Assembly (NCBI GenBank): GCA_009741485.1 | Contig: CM019214.1 | Coordinates: forward strand, 4,533,959-4,597,958 | Length of the DNA stretch: 64,000 bases | Source: Malurus cyaneus samueli | Taxonomy: Eukaryota > Chordata > Aves > Passeriformes > Maluridae | Direction of reading: 5' to 3' | In this document: piece by piece, positions 49,975 through 62,251 of the stretch | How positions within the stretch are numbered: position 1 is the stretch's first letter | How the letters are laid out: every line of letters begins with the position of its first letter | Program-made: the position numbers and the translations under genes | Notes under the pieces: generated by a model | Database searches by the model: none | What the model saw: the letters and a program-made list of their open reading frames with translations, nothing else | Told to the model about the DNA's origin: nothing

Positions 49975-50501
49975 CATTTCTATGTAACTTCTGTTTTCAA
50001 ACGTAATTAATTCCTGGTTGGCATTTGGTGATGGATGTACAAAAACCATCACAGTAAACCAAAATCAACAAGTAAAAAAAACCAAAACAGTTGTAACAAA
50101 AAGCCCTGTATTTTTTAGTAAACTGAAAGATAAAGAGTATGTCACAGTGGGATCAGAGACAGAACTGTGAATGCCACTCAAAATGTAAATATCTGCACAG
50201 GGAACTGCAATTATTTGTTCTAACATGATTCATCCTGTCATCCTATGGATCCATATGTAAAGTAGGTAAAATATTTTTGTATGCAACTACAAACCTCTTA
50301 CAAATGCTCAGCAAAGCTCATCCCCATGACTTTATACACTGCAGAGTGATTTGTCTTCTGCACGTGTTTCGAAGTTGTTTTTAATAGAACTTTTATTTTG
50401 TAGTACAACTCCTTTTCTGGGGTTTTGATGAATGAAACTGGTACAAGAGAACCCCAGATTCTCCCTCTCCCCATTCTGGTGTTTCTGGGAAAAACAGAAA
50501 C

Positions 50502-50527
50502 ATTACATTTCCTCTGTATTTTAGAAA
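50502..50527 (+). repeat. dispersed 26-bp exact repeat, copy 1
   Basis: Begins ATTACATTTCCTCTGTATTT and continues TAGAAA. The same 26 bases recur at 53032-53057. Flanks differ on both sides. Confidence 0.9.
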
Positions 50528-50862
50528 CTGTCACTTGGGACATGCTCTGCATGCAGGGTTGGATCAGGGTCTGTCTGATTGCTTTAATTTCCTGGATGCC
50601 AGGAACCTAGGTGCCATTTCTCTTGAAAATGTCCAAGTCCTGGGAGTTCCATGGTGCTGTAATTCCCCAGTTTTGATTAAAGCCGGCTACCAACATTTTT
50701 CTTATGACCACGAGTGAGGAAAGAATAACAGTTCCTTTAAAAGCAAAGGAAACATTTCATTCAGTGAAACACAAATGATTTTTTGGGGGGTTCAGGGAAC
50801 TTCCATTGTGGTATCCTGTACCAAACAGTCATAACTGTACTTCAGAAAAGTGGAAGTACAGA

Positions 50863-50914
50863 TTTTTTTTTTTGTTTTGTTTTGGTTTTTTTTTGGGGGG
50901 GGTTTGTTTGTTTT

Positions 50915-50952
<38 letters not shown>

Positions 50953-51006
50953 GTTTTTCTTTTGTTTTTGTTTTGGGGTTTTTTTGTTTTTTTTTGTTTT
51001 TTTTTT
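50863..51006 (+). repeat. T-rich tract with G interruptions
   Basis: About 145 bp of T with G and GGG interruptions. Poly-Phe and poly-Lys ORFs across it are artefacts of composition. Confidence 0.96.
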
Positions 51007-51134
51007 CAAAAGGCAATTCAGAATTCTGAATAATATAATAACTGAAAATTGAATGGGGAAGAGATTCCCATCTTAACTCCTGTATCTTCTAGGACTGTGA
51101 TCCTAAATAGTGGCATATGTAAAAAAGGATTGAC

Positions 51135-51179
51135 TATACATGTATATATGTAGATATATATACATATATATATGTATAT
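51135..51179 (+). repeat. AT-rich palindromic microsatellite
   Basis: TATATA/TACATATA units forming a self-complementary stretch. Confidence 0.9.
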
Positions 51180-52418
51180 CCTTGATATAATATGTATAAT
51201 TTGTATACACATTTTCATGGAGATGTCTTTCCTGGAAATATTTATGGAACCTTTCCCTTCTAGCAGGTAATAAACACTTAAATGAGATTTTAGTTTATAA
51301 ATAAAAGTAATAGTCTTATGAAGGGAAAAAAAAAAGTCAATCACTATATCTATATTTCACTATCACTATAATGATAAGTAGCAGAGTGAATGTGATCTAT
51401 TTTGGAATTGTTCAACATTGCTGATGAATTTTCACAGCTGTAAGTGAATGCTAGGCATTATGATGTTTAGTTCAATCTTTTGTTTATTTGTTTTTGTTTC
51501 CCCAAGAGGCCATGATAATATAATGAAAATAGCTTTTTCACAACTCCTACATTTAGGTATTTTATTTATGTTATGTAGTCTCAACCTGATAAACACACAA
51601 AAACAAAATGTATAAATTGCCTTATCCTTCTGGGAAGAATGTCACCGTTTAATTTGTTAAAGTTTCCTATTGTACACATGGTGGAGGTGTTTGGGACTTT
51701 AAGCTTTGGGGTTTTTTAAGGTGTTGGGTGTTTTAAATGTCATTCTTAACTGGCAAGGCTAATTCTATTAATTCTGTAGCTAGAATTAAAATTCTGCAAT
51801 TTTCTTACATATTTTCAAATAAACTGCACAGCTGGAATGCAATTTGATGTTATGGCAACCAGAAGGGAATTTAAATCCAGCAAGGCTGTGTGGATCTTGC
51901 TTTTTAAAAATCAGGAGATTTTAAAAGCCACTCCCCAACTTTTACTAAAATAACCTTAGTTAAATCCTGGCATTATGAGACATCCTTTTTAATTTGTTTT
52001 ATATAATGTTGTTAAATTAATTGCAGTACTTTTGATTTTTTTATTTTTTTCTCACAGAAAATGTGCCAGTGTTGTTATATTGCAGTAATCTAAGTATGCG
52101 TCGACTATCCCTTTCTAGTAATACTGGAAAGAAAAACAGAATTCTTAGGAATATAATGCAGAAATGCCAATTTAAAAAAAAAAAAGTATTATTAAGTTCT
52201 TAAAGTTAATTTACCTAGTGTACATTATAATTATAACCTACAGTGGGAGTTGTGGCTGATAATGCAGCAGGAGCCCCACTGACTTTACAGACCCTGCAAG
52301 TTTTTCAATTGTATTCGATGGGTCCAGTATTTTATACATGAGAACTTTGAATAATTGAAATTTGAAGTATTGAGAAGATGCTTTTGTCACTTCAATGTTG
52401 TGTTGGAGGCCACAATGC

Positions 52419-52438
52419 TTTTTTTTTTTTTTTTTTTT
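52419..52438 (+). repeat. poly-T tract
   Basis: About twenty consecutive T. Confidence 0.95.
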
Positions 52439-53031
52439 AAGAGGGAGAGGGGAAATGTGATTTACCTGGCTCACGTCTCTTACTTGTAATTACACAGGGG
52501 TGTTAAAATTCATATTACCCAGAGGAGCACCTAGTCTTTAGTTTACATTATTTCTTTACTTTGAAAGGAATAACTCCTTTCTTGCACAGAGGGAATGACA
52601 CATCTGGTTTTTGGGTAGCAGTTTTATTGAATAGACATTTAATTATTTGATCCATCTGTTTATTATTTGGGATTAATATTTATTTATATAGCCCAAGATT
52701 ATCTGCATTTTCATAAATACAAAAGAAACCACAGCCCATGGTAAATACACTTCAGAGAGTCTTTTCCAAATGAAAGTAAATTGTTTAGAAAAAGTAATAA
52801 TGCTGATCAAAATTTTCCATCCCTGACTTGAGGGTAAATTATATCCTTTGTGTTATTCTTTTTTCATGCTGGCACTTTGCACCTGCTGTGAAACAGATAA
52901 AGCAGTACTAGAAGAGCACAGGTTTCTCCTTTAATCTGACAAGGACCTGCTGAAATCTGAAACTCTCCTTTTCAAATTCTATAACTATATAGTATATTGT
53001 TAATAATTTGCATCAATCATGCCTTGGCTCT

Positions 53032-53057
53032 ATTACATTTCCTCTGTATTTTAGAAA
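53032..53057 (+). repeat. dispersed 26-bp exact repeat, copy 2
   Basis: Identical to 50502-50527, same orientation, about 2.5 kb downstream in the same intron. Confidence 0.9.
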
Positions 53058-54569
53058 AATTGATAGAATGTGGAAAGTTTCTCATACTTACAGGAAATGT
53101 AAGTGTAAGATCTTTTCTGTGAAATAACATTGCAAAATGAGATCATGAATTCTGTTGAGGATAGGAAGTGAGCTGCTGCTTTAAGCCTGATGCACCAAAG
53201 TTGAAGGCACTATTAAGATTGTATTTTACCAAAAAGAACAATTTTATAGTGTCTTTGTTGAAAAAATGAACATTGTACCTCCACTACCAATACATTATCA
53301 ACAAAATTATACTGATGTGTGACCATGAGAGATGTGATAACGTGGAGGTGATAAAGGTAGGGTTGTAGTGCTAACAGCATTCATCATGAGATGGAAGGAT
53401 TGATGGAAGAATTAATTCAGAAACATTTTTTATTTCACTGTTTTCAAGTTTCTGTGAGAAAAGTGAAGTCTCTGAAGACTCCTTCATTTTCCCCTAAGTT
53501 CTGTTTGTGTTCAGCTTGGAACACTTGGTTTCTGCTTGGAGCTTTATTTTACAAGCAGAGATTTATATGCCTGGATCATTGCTATCAGGTGCCAAGGATC
53601 TCAGATAAATTTCTCTCATTTAAAACTGGTTACACGTGAAATAAGGTATAAGGAGTTTGTGCCTCTCCTCAAGTATTCAGCAAGACTGCTGTACTTTGCA
53701 CTGTGTCATCTCAGTGTTTTTTAATTTAAATACCTACTTTTTTACATGTTGTCTAAATATGTTGGGATTTGCTCCTTTTGTTAGACATTCCTGCACGTTG
53801 TAGCAAATATTAAAACATTAATAATGAGTATATTATGTAGCCTTAGATATAATTTATATCTATAAGGTATGATAATAGTAGGAAGAGATGCTGGAAATCA
53901 GATTTTATAGCACTGTATATATGTTTAAGACATTGAAATTTAGAAATGCTATGGGCAATAGCTTATTGTAGTATTTTCGTTTGCAGAATGAAATCCCAAG
54001 TGAATTTCATGAAAATATGTACTTTTACAATTAGGAAACAGGTTTAACAGAAGAAAAGAACATGATTTCTTCTGAAAAAGGTTGCACTGAAAAATATTAA
54101 AGTAATAAAATATTCACTAGACTATTTTCAGTGTCATTTTCTGTCTTAAGATGTCATCATGATGCTGCATTATTGTCCCATTTATTATCTATGTTTTACC
54201 TGCTATTTTATAACTATCTAATTTTATTATGTGAAAAGTAACTTTAAACATAGCTGTATCAACATTATGGAATGTGGATTCATTTTTAATAATTAAGTAT
54301 TAAAACTATATTTTGAACATTGAAATGAAAGATAATGCATACTTTTTAAAATTAAGCTATTGTGAGAAGATGAATATATACAATTTTATCAGAGCTCAAG
54401 AGAAACAGTTTGCCTTGTACTTGCTGCTCTTCACAGAATGCTTTCCTTTCCTTTACAAAGCAAGTCCATGTGCTCCAGCATAAACTTCCTGCCTGTTTTA
54501 ATATTTCATTTACTTAGTGTGGATAACTTTTAATTTCCAGAAATTTTATTTCTTATTCTGCTCATGTAG

Positions 54570-54749
54570 GCAACACGGAAGGAGATTGAGAAACGCCAGG
54601 GCCAGCTTAAGAGCATCAGTGATTTAGGAGAGAACTTGAAGACGGTGATGAAAGGAAAGGAAAGTCTCGTGGACGATAAGCTCAGCCTGCTGAACAGTAA
54701 CTGGAAAGCAGTAACTTCTCGTGCTGAGGAATGGTTCAATCTGCTACTG
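54570..54749 (+). CDS. DMD: dystrophin exon 35
   Basis: 180 bp, 60 codons, same size as human. Starts ATRKEIEKRQGQLKSISDLG and ends with LNSNWKAVTSRAEEWFNLLL. It encodes helices B and C of spectrin repeat R12 with two conserved Trp. The donor is GTAAGG. The frame is open. Confidence 0.98.
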
Positions 54750-56712
54750 GTAAGGAAAATGCATTTCTTCACACAGAGGAAATGTTCTTTTCAGGTGTAC
54801 ATGCCCAGCCTTATAGAAGTGCTTTTTCTTGTGTCTTGGACTGTGCTTATTGAATACCCACAGTCAATCACATTGATTGTGTTTAGTACATTGGGTATTG
54901 TTTGAGAATCTGATTGATTACCTAGTGGAATCTCGATTGTTAGCAATTTGCAATCCTGTCTGTCTCAGTAGTTCTTGCACTGGTTTTGCTTTGGGTTTTT
55001 TTCCCCCAATAAACGAAATGCAGTTTTGAGGACAAAGACTACTTCAACATGACTCAAGAAAAAGAAAACCAGTCAAATAAGCTGAGTAGGTTTTAGTATT
55101 TATACCAACAACTTCAGCTACTTTTGGCTGCATTTCATTTCTGTTTGCAATAATACAATTGGGAAATAAGTTTCCACTTGCAAATTGATTTGGCCCACAG
55201 GGTAGTTCTGGTATGTGTGAATTATTCATTTCAGAGGCACCTAAATCATAAGCTCTGCTCAGGGTTCACACCTGATGTGGTGAAGGACTATGATTTGGTC
55301 TTTCAGAACTGCATGAGTCTCCTTTGGGTAGTTTTACAGGGTAGTTTTTTATGTGGGGATAATTCCTCAAGGGGACAAGATTAAGCCCAGTAGAAAGTAA
55401 ATCCCCTAATACACATTTAATGCAGATTCAGAAGTCTCAGCCTCAGCTGCCTCAAACTACTGATAGCCACATAACTTTGCCTTAAAATTCATTCTGCCAC
55501 GAAGAGGTGAGAGCTTGAGCCCATACCTACAGAAGGGTCTTAACCACTGGGCTGTCAGAATGCTTTGGGAAATCCTGCATGCTATGTCTGTTCCAGAGAG
55601 CATGGGAATGCAGTTTCACCCCAGAGAAACTGCAGTGGTTTTAAAGGGTATGTTGGGCTGACTTCCTCAGGACTTGATGTGTTAGAGCTCCACTAGAATC
55701 TGTATGGCTGCATTACAAATGCTGTGGCAATAAATGTACAGCACCACTACAGGGCTTCATCAGCTGAGTGTAGTGTCCAAGTGAAAGAATCTGGAAAACA
55801 TGAGCATTTCATTCAGAATTATGTAGGTGCTCAGATTCAATGTAGGACTGATTATAAGAAGTGCATAATGCAGTTTAGAGATTGATATAGTTATGTATTC
55901 CTCTCTTTCTTTGCTTTGGATTTTATGGTTAATATTTGCTAGAGCATATGATAAAAAGGTCTAAGAGAGGTAATTGAGGTTTTTTTACCAATTTTAGAGT
56001 AGTGTAAAATAAATGTGCAAACATTTGGGGGCCAAAAGGACTAGTAATACCTTTGATCTTGGGTGTGTGGTTTCCATAGGTATTGTGTGGGATATGCAAG
56101 GGCCACATTCTAGTGAGCTCACCAGAAAAGACAGAGTTTTTAAATGAAGCATAGAAATTCAGATTTATCAAAATATCAACTGGAATAGCTTTTAAAAAGT
56201 GCAGTCTGAAAGCAGAGAAGTTAGATGAAATGTTACTATGAGGTTTAGATACAAAGCTCCCACTCTTGGCTATGATTTTGTGAGTGCACCCTTGTTGCCA
56301 TCTGAGTTTCAGTCGAATTACTGGCTTTCCAAAACAAGTTCTGTACCTCGTTCTTGGGAAACACTTCTTTGCACCTCCAGTAGGTCTGGCTAAGAGCTTC
56401 CTGTTCCTCTCAGCAGCCTCACTGAGCTGCCAACACCTGAGTCTTGCTGTGACTTTGTCATCCTGTTGCCTGTCACTTCAAAAGCCTCTCTCTCTCTTTC
56501 CTAGAATGTCTTTTTTAAGAAACATAACATGTAAAGTGAAGCAAACAAACAACAGATTCTGCTCTTCACAAAGCAAGAAGTTGCTGTGCAAAATAAACAA
56601 GTTTTCATAATGTCAGAATGTGTGCATGTTTGCCACAGTTGGCATGATTACAGCTGTTATTTCAGTTCTGATTACATTTTTTGTATGCAGTATTTACCTT
56701 TTCCACATACAG
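54750..56712 (+). other. DMD: intron 35
   Basis: 1,963 bp, GT-AG. It is less AT-rich than most introns here and includes a SINE-like fragment near 55490-55562. Other parts unassigned. Confidence 0.94.
55490..55562 (-). mobile_element. tRNA-derived SINE-like fragment, antisense
   Basis: On the minus strand, CAGCCCAGTGG (55545-55555) matches the pol III A box TRGCNNAGYGG at 10 of 11 positions. About 25 nt on, GGCTCAAGCTC (about 55511-55521) is a decayed B box. The + strand text GAGCTTGAGCCC ... TAACCACTGGGCTGTC resembles ancient amniote tRNA-derived SINEs. I do not name the family. No intact tRNA fold was seen, so it is not a tRNA gene. Confidence 0.45.
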
Positions 56713-56841
56713 GAATATCAAAAGCACATGGAGGCTTTTGATCAGAATATAGCTAATGTCACTACTTGGATGTATCGTGCTGAAATACTGTTGGATGAAT
56801 CTGACAAACAAAAACCCCAGCAAAGAGAGGAAATTCTTAAG
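56713..56841 (+). CDS. DMD: dystrophin exon 36
   Basis: 129 bp, 43 codons, same size as human: EYQKHMEAFDQNIANVTTWM then YRAEILLDESDKQKPQQREE and ILK. It is the R12/R13 junction and helix A of spectrin repeat R13, with the Trp in TTWMYRAE. The donor is GTAAAA. The frame is open. Confidence 0.98.
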
Positions 56842-57934
56842 GTAAAAAAATGTGATTTTCTGGAAAGCATTAATTTTATTCTAAAAAGGACTGTGTTAAA
56901 ACTAGCATATTTCAAAAGGTACCACAAATTGATTAAAATTCTCTTTTCTGTGATAAAGCTACCCTCTGGCAGCTTGTAGATTACTTAATAAATTGGCTCT
57001 GTATTACCAAAATTAAATCCCTGCAGAAATAAAAACAGATTGTTATTATAAGTCTTGGGAACTTCCTGGTGAGTAGAACAGCAGCTTATTAAACATATGT
57101 CTGCTGGAAAATACTCTTCTAACACAAGGTTTTCTTTTGTTTCATTTGAACAAAATCCCTTCTTTTTTTTCCCCATCCCCTTCATTTTTAATTGTATTTC
57201 TGTTTTTCTGTGATACTTTTCCAATACCTATTATATTTCTGTTATATGATTGTCTTAATTCTATAAACACTGTTTACATTGAGGGTAGATCAACAACACA
57301 GACAAGAATATTGTATGGTGAACTAGCTGTGGAATCATGGGTTGGTGTCTTGAGCAGGTTTTAATTGGCCAACTGCATCATTTGAGCAACTGATGAAAAT
57401 TTAGCTTGTAATATGGATGGGAATGTTAAACTATCTCATTTAAAAGACCTTTTTTTAAGAACAACAGCAAATTATTAAATATAGGGATTTTTCTTTTTCT
57501 TCTGAAGTCAGAGTGAAATTTTACTTTGTATTGAACTCCATGTTCAATGTCAGTACATACTATCTGAGGAACAGTTTGCAAATCAAAATCAGAATTGTGT
57601 TGCTGACACTAACATAATGACGCCATTTACTACAGCAAAATTTTACAAATTCCAAGGCAGACCATAAATCGATGCCTCATTGATCTCAGCAGGATTATAG
57701 GACTGGCTTTTGTAGATGAATGGGCAGTTTTGCCACCATCAGACACAAAGTAAAATTATCAATACCTGTATATATGTTTGCATTGCACAGAAACATTTCA
57801 TGCAGACAGTGAAATGTAATTCTTAACACCCAGCTGTGTTTCTGATTCCCAAATACCTTGCTATCTTTTTTTTTGGCCTCTGCCCATACTGGGATCTACT
57901 GTTAAGATTAATATTCAAAGGAAAAGGCTTTTGC

Positions 57935-57938
<4 letters not shown>

Positions 57939-57966
<28 letters not shown>

Positions 57967-57993
57967 TGATGTTTTTTTTTTATTTTTTTTTTT
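57939..57993 (+). repeat. poly-A followed by poly-T
   Basis: Twenty-seven A, a 6-bp spacer, then about 21 mostly T. It could fold as a hairpin. Confidence 0.95.
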
Positions 57994-58349
57994 GTTAAAT
58001 CAGGTAATTTTTACTTGCCTGAACTATGGCCATAAGCAGTAATGAAAGCAACCACTATACATCCAGTTCTATAATAATTAGCAGCTCTTCCTAGCTTTAG
58101 GAACACAAAATAATTTAGTGTATCCTGAAATATGCTGCAGTATTATTGCAGATAAGAATCTGCCTAGAAATAATTATCACCATTAATTTCCTCTTGGAGT
58201 TATTAAAACAGACACATTGATGCGTTCCTGCTATAAATTTGAGGGATACGAGTGGGAATGTTATCTAAGGTATTTCTACTGCATTTACACACTCACGCGT
58301 AATTATCTGAATTTGCTTTGTGGTTTTGCTCCCTATTCCTTTGCACACT

Positions 58350-58378
58350 TTCTCTCTCTCTCTCTTTCTCTCTCTCTT
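58350..58378 (+). repeat. (CT)n microsatellite
   Basis: About 29 bp of TC repeats with two interruptions, 48 bp upstream of exon 37. Confidence 0.95.
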
Positions 58379-58426
58379 TGCATTTATTACTAACTTCAAG
58401 CCCTGTCTCTTGCTCACGGACTGTAG

Positions 58427-58597
58427 CGCTTAAAGGCTGAGCTGAATGACATTCACCCCAAGGTGGACTCTGTGCGTGACCAGGCCAGGGATTTGATGAC
58501 AAACCGTGGGGATCACTGCAGGAAAGTGGTAGAGCCTAAACTTTCAGAGCTCAACCAGCGATTTGCAACTCTGTCACAAAGAATTAAGAGTGTAAAG
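58427..58597 (+). CDS. DMD: dystrophin exon 37
   Basis: 171 bp, 57 codons, same size as human. Starts RLKAELNDIHPKVDSVRDQA, contains NRGDHCRKVVEPKLSELNQR and ends RIKSVK. It encodes helices B and C of spectrin repeat R13. The donor is GTAGGA. The frame is open. Confidence 0.98.
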
Positions 58598-58736
58598 GTA
58601 GGAGGACTTGCTTTCGTAAGGAGATGTGTAAAAAATGGTGTTTGTGTAAGGTGCACAATTGCAACTACATAGTGGGCTACAGTTCCTCCAAAAAATAAGC
58701 TTTTAAAGAATAACAATGGAGAGTAGAGCCTAAGAA

Positions 58737-58769
<33 letters not shown>

Positions 58770-61700
58770 TTAAAGTGTGAAGTTTTGGGGGTTTTGACAT
58801 TGTCTTTTTTCACTGTTTCACAATTAGAAGCATTCACTGACTTTATTTGAATGTAACAATCCTAACTTCATTAATTTACAAAAAAAATGAACTGAGAATT
58901 AGTAAGTCTCTGATTTCTCAAAAGTATGAGTAGCCTTTTCTCATCTAGATTGGGTCTTGAGAACTAATTTTTCTTTACATGCATTTAGTTTTTCGTATGA
59001 GTCTGGGATTCATCAAGGCTTGAGAGAGAAATAGATAGAGATGATATCAATTCTACTACAACTACATGTCTGTACAACCAGTTTGACTATTAAATCTTAA
59101 TTCAGCATGGATTAGGTAATTTTTAACCAAGTTGCGACTTCTGAACTTGAATGAAGAAGACCATAAGTCACCTAGTTTCTTTCTTGTATTTGCTGCCTTT
59201 ATTCAGCAGATGAAATCAGACATCCAGGCAGGTTGGTACATAGGATAAATGGAATACATGGATCCTGATCTAAACTGTTATGGCTGGTCACTGTAATAGC
59301 ACAGGAAATAAATGCACAGAGGATCCATGGCAAAGCAGGAAATAAGCTTTGCAAAATGCATAGAAAAAGACATGGCTTCCAAGAGCTCCTTTGGGGGCTG
59401 TGCAGGGCTCAGCATCCTGCCTAACTGGCACATCTTTGTGGATATTTGGGTTCATTCAGATTTCATTTCTGAAATGACAAAATGATGTCCTCGGAATAAA
59501 GGTAACATTTTTTTTCCCAGTGGCCATCAGTAGTATTTCAGCCATTCATTCCAGCTTCTCACCCACTTCTTACACACGTCCAAACTGTAGACTGAGACAT
59601 CTTTGCAAGAAGCCCAAATAGCCATGTTGTCTGATGACTTTGCTCTGAACTCCTCCTGTCTGCAGCCTGGATTTCCATCTCAGTTGTAAATGTGCAGAGC
59701 TGAGGCAGATTTTGGTAGTATTCTGTGAAATCATTGCTAGTCTCAGGTCAAAATGGGACTGCCTGTAGATGGTTTATTGGGGGCTCAGTGTTTGCACTGT
59801 GTGTTGTGAGCTTGCTCAAAGAGACAAAAGATCCTTCTCAAGATGAAGTGTCATCAGAACACAGCCTGCAAATGTCTTCCACCTGAAGCCTTCTCTCAGG
59901 TTTTCTTCCATTTCTGAAGGTAAGGTGGGCTGGAATTGGCAGCACCACACTAAGATTTATCGAGGAAATGCCCAGCAAGATGAGAGGAATTACCACAGCA
60001 CACAAATTATAATGGTAAATTAGAATTTAAGGGACCTTTTCCAGGACCTTTTCCATGAAAAAGCACAGGTAGAATATGATACAATACACAAAATATGCTT
60101 GCAATAAAAAATATCTCATCAGTGAGATAGGTTGAATTATTGACTATTCTACTGACTTGCTATATGCATTTGGATAAAGGGCCAAATTACTGTGTGCTCT
60201 GTTTTGTCTACCTGTATAATAGAGGTAATTGGAGGTTCCTTATGATTTCAGCTTCATGAACTGGAAAATTATTATTATTATGGGGTGATATGCTTCTTAA
60301 GTGTTTTTGCTTTTTTTCCCACATGTTTGGGTAAAATTATTCATTCTGTGAAAGATTAAAACATTAATTCAAGAGGGTTGAAAACTCTCATAACCTATTT
60401 TCAATAACTTCTCATCTGTCTTCAAATTAGCTATATTTTTACAAATACTAGCAATAATCAGTACAACAGTGAAGTAAATAAGAAATAACCCATTAAGTCA
60501 GTGAATGGAGGTATAGAATTTTCATCTCCTGAATTAACAAAATGTTCATAGTGTACTGAAATGGGACTTAACCTTTTCAAGTAGTCTTTGAACATCATTC
60601 AATTACTGAAATTCATTTAGTATTTTTCCATCCACTTTCCTCTTGTTATTGTTTTTAGCCTTTTTCAGAGACTATAAATTTTATATTCCAGTTTTATTAG
60701 TTAGTTTCTCTTTTAATGAGATTTAAGCACTTTAGAAAATATCCTTTAGAGCATTTGAGCAGAAATTACTGTGTAGTTTTCTATTATTTCTAACTCAGTT
60801 GAAGTGCTTGATGAGTGTAATTCTGAACCTCTTAATGAAAATTTGTGAGCACAGTAATATTCTCTATAAATATTGTACATTGTTATATTTCCATTAATGT
60901 TTGTAAGTGTGCAAAATCTTTGTTGCTAAAATAATCAACCAGATGCAATTAAGGCTTTTTTACCCTGATTCTTCCAGGTCATCTGAGAACAGATTCCTTT
61001 TGATGTCCAGTCTCTCATTTTAACCAATTAATTTTTATTATTAACATCTTCATTACAAAGTTTGCATATAATAATAATTAATTGTGCCAGAGGAAAGAGT
61101 AAAAGAGAACTAGTTAGGATCAAATGTGCTTATGTCATTAGAAAGAAGACAGGTGTGTGTCCAAGAGTTCCTAGAACATAAAAAAAGCATTAATTACCTT
61201 TAAGTCTAAATTTTAGGCAAGAATCACTGAGATTTTTTTTCTTGCTCTTGCATTTGAAGCTTTGAAAGAAAAAGATTTTCTGTTGATAATTTGCAATACA
61301 TTTAATACTATATTGTATATTTTTTATTAAACTATTTACAGGCACTTGTGTCAGATCAACAAAAGGTGGTGCATTGTTGTTAATAAGTCAAACTTCATGG
61401 AGAGTTCAAAACTGAATATTAAACTAAAGTGCCATAATTACACTGTGATTTGTTTTGGAGGAATTGAGTCTATCTATTTTGTTTGGGTTAACTTTTTTTG
61501 GTCCTGAATTTTTGTTGAGGTTTTTTGAAACAAAAGCTGAAGTTTTGTTGATTTTTTTTTCCCAACATGTTACAAAATACTATTTAGGGAATATTTTATA
61601 CAAAGATTTTCTCTCCTTTGTTTTGTATAATTCACCTGACACTTATATTATGTGTGAGAGAAAAATTATTTCAAAACTGAACCAGATTAACATTAAAGTG

Positions 61701-62128
61701 TTCTCAATTATTAATACTAGAGGGTTTTTTCATCTGAATGGACTGCTCGTTGCTGTATGAATAATTTCTGACAAACTGACTTAACCAAATGGGATAAACA
61801 TTCTTTTAGACAAATTCTTATATTTTTACTATTTTTTTGCACTTGTTCTTACACACAAATGTGAGATTATATTTTTTTTTTTTCCTTTTAAATTTTCACT
61901 CACAGTAAAATTCTTTTATTTACTTGCATGGAAGTTCTACATAAATCTGTATCTTTATTTGGATCTTTGGGTACTTTCAGTATGGTGTAGATTTTTTCAG
62001 CATGGTGGAAACTCTACCATTGTTTTAGCAACAGGGGGTACCACAGATATCTCTTTTCATTTCTCTTTCTAATAAAACTATTAAATATGTCCTTTAAATA
62101 AATAATCTTTGTATTTCTCCCATTTTAG
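58598..62128 (+). other. DMD: intron 37
   Basis: 3,531 bp, GT-AG. A poly-T lies at 58747-58771. A block at about 59320-59950 is more complex and G+C-richer than its surroundings but is not identified. The rest is AT-rich. Confidence 0.94.
58747..58771 (+). repeat. poly-T tract
   Basis: Twenty-five consecutive T. Confidence 0.96.
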
Positions 62129-62251
62129 CCCTTCATTCCTTTGAAGGAATTGGAGCAATTTGACTTCGATATACAAAAAATGCTTGAACCACTGGAGGTT
62201 GAAATTCAGCAGGGAGTGAATCTGAAAGAGGAGGACTTCAATAAAGATATG
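62129..62251 (+). CDS. DMD: dystrophin exon 38
   Basis: 123 bp, 41 codons, same size as human: PFIPLKELEQFDFDIQKMLE then PLEVEIQQGVNLKEEDFNKD and M. It is the R13/R14 junction and the first helix of spectrin repeat R14, which lacks the usual Trp as in human. The first two residues (Pro-Phe) differ from human Ala-Ser. The donor is GTAATT. The frame is open. Confidence 0.98.

Larger units (their letters stand above)
45694..54569 (+). other. DMD: intron 34
   Basis: 8,876 bp, GT-AG, the longest complete intron here. Contains an antisense CR1 tail (47284-47362), A-rich (46564-46667) and T-rich (46858-46885, 50863-51006) tracts, several microsatellites, a 15-bp tandem duplication and a pair of identical 26-mers (50502-50527, 53032-53057). 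A G+C-richer block at about 50400-50700 is unassigned. Confidence 0.93.
56842..58426 (+). other. DMD: intron 36
   Basis: 1,585 bp, GT-AG. Holds a poly-A/poly-T pair (57939-57993) and a CT repeat (58350-58378). The acceptor CACGGACTGTAG has a poor pyrimidine tract next to the AG; the CT repeat about 48 bp upstream may supply it. Confidence 0.95.

Noticed and set aside
50783..51052. Poly-Phe and poly-Lys ORFs across T-rich sequence, here and at 1335-1532, 40226-40574 and 46466-46805
   Set aside because: Produced by homopolymer tracts; not genes.
55490..55562. Functional tRNA gene on the minus strand
   Set aside because: A-box match is good but the B box is decayed and no cloverleaf arms are evident; fits a SINE relic better.
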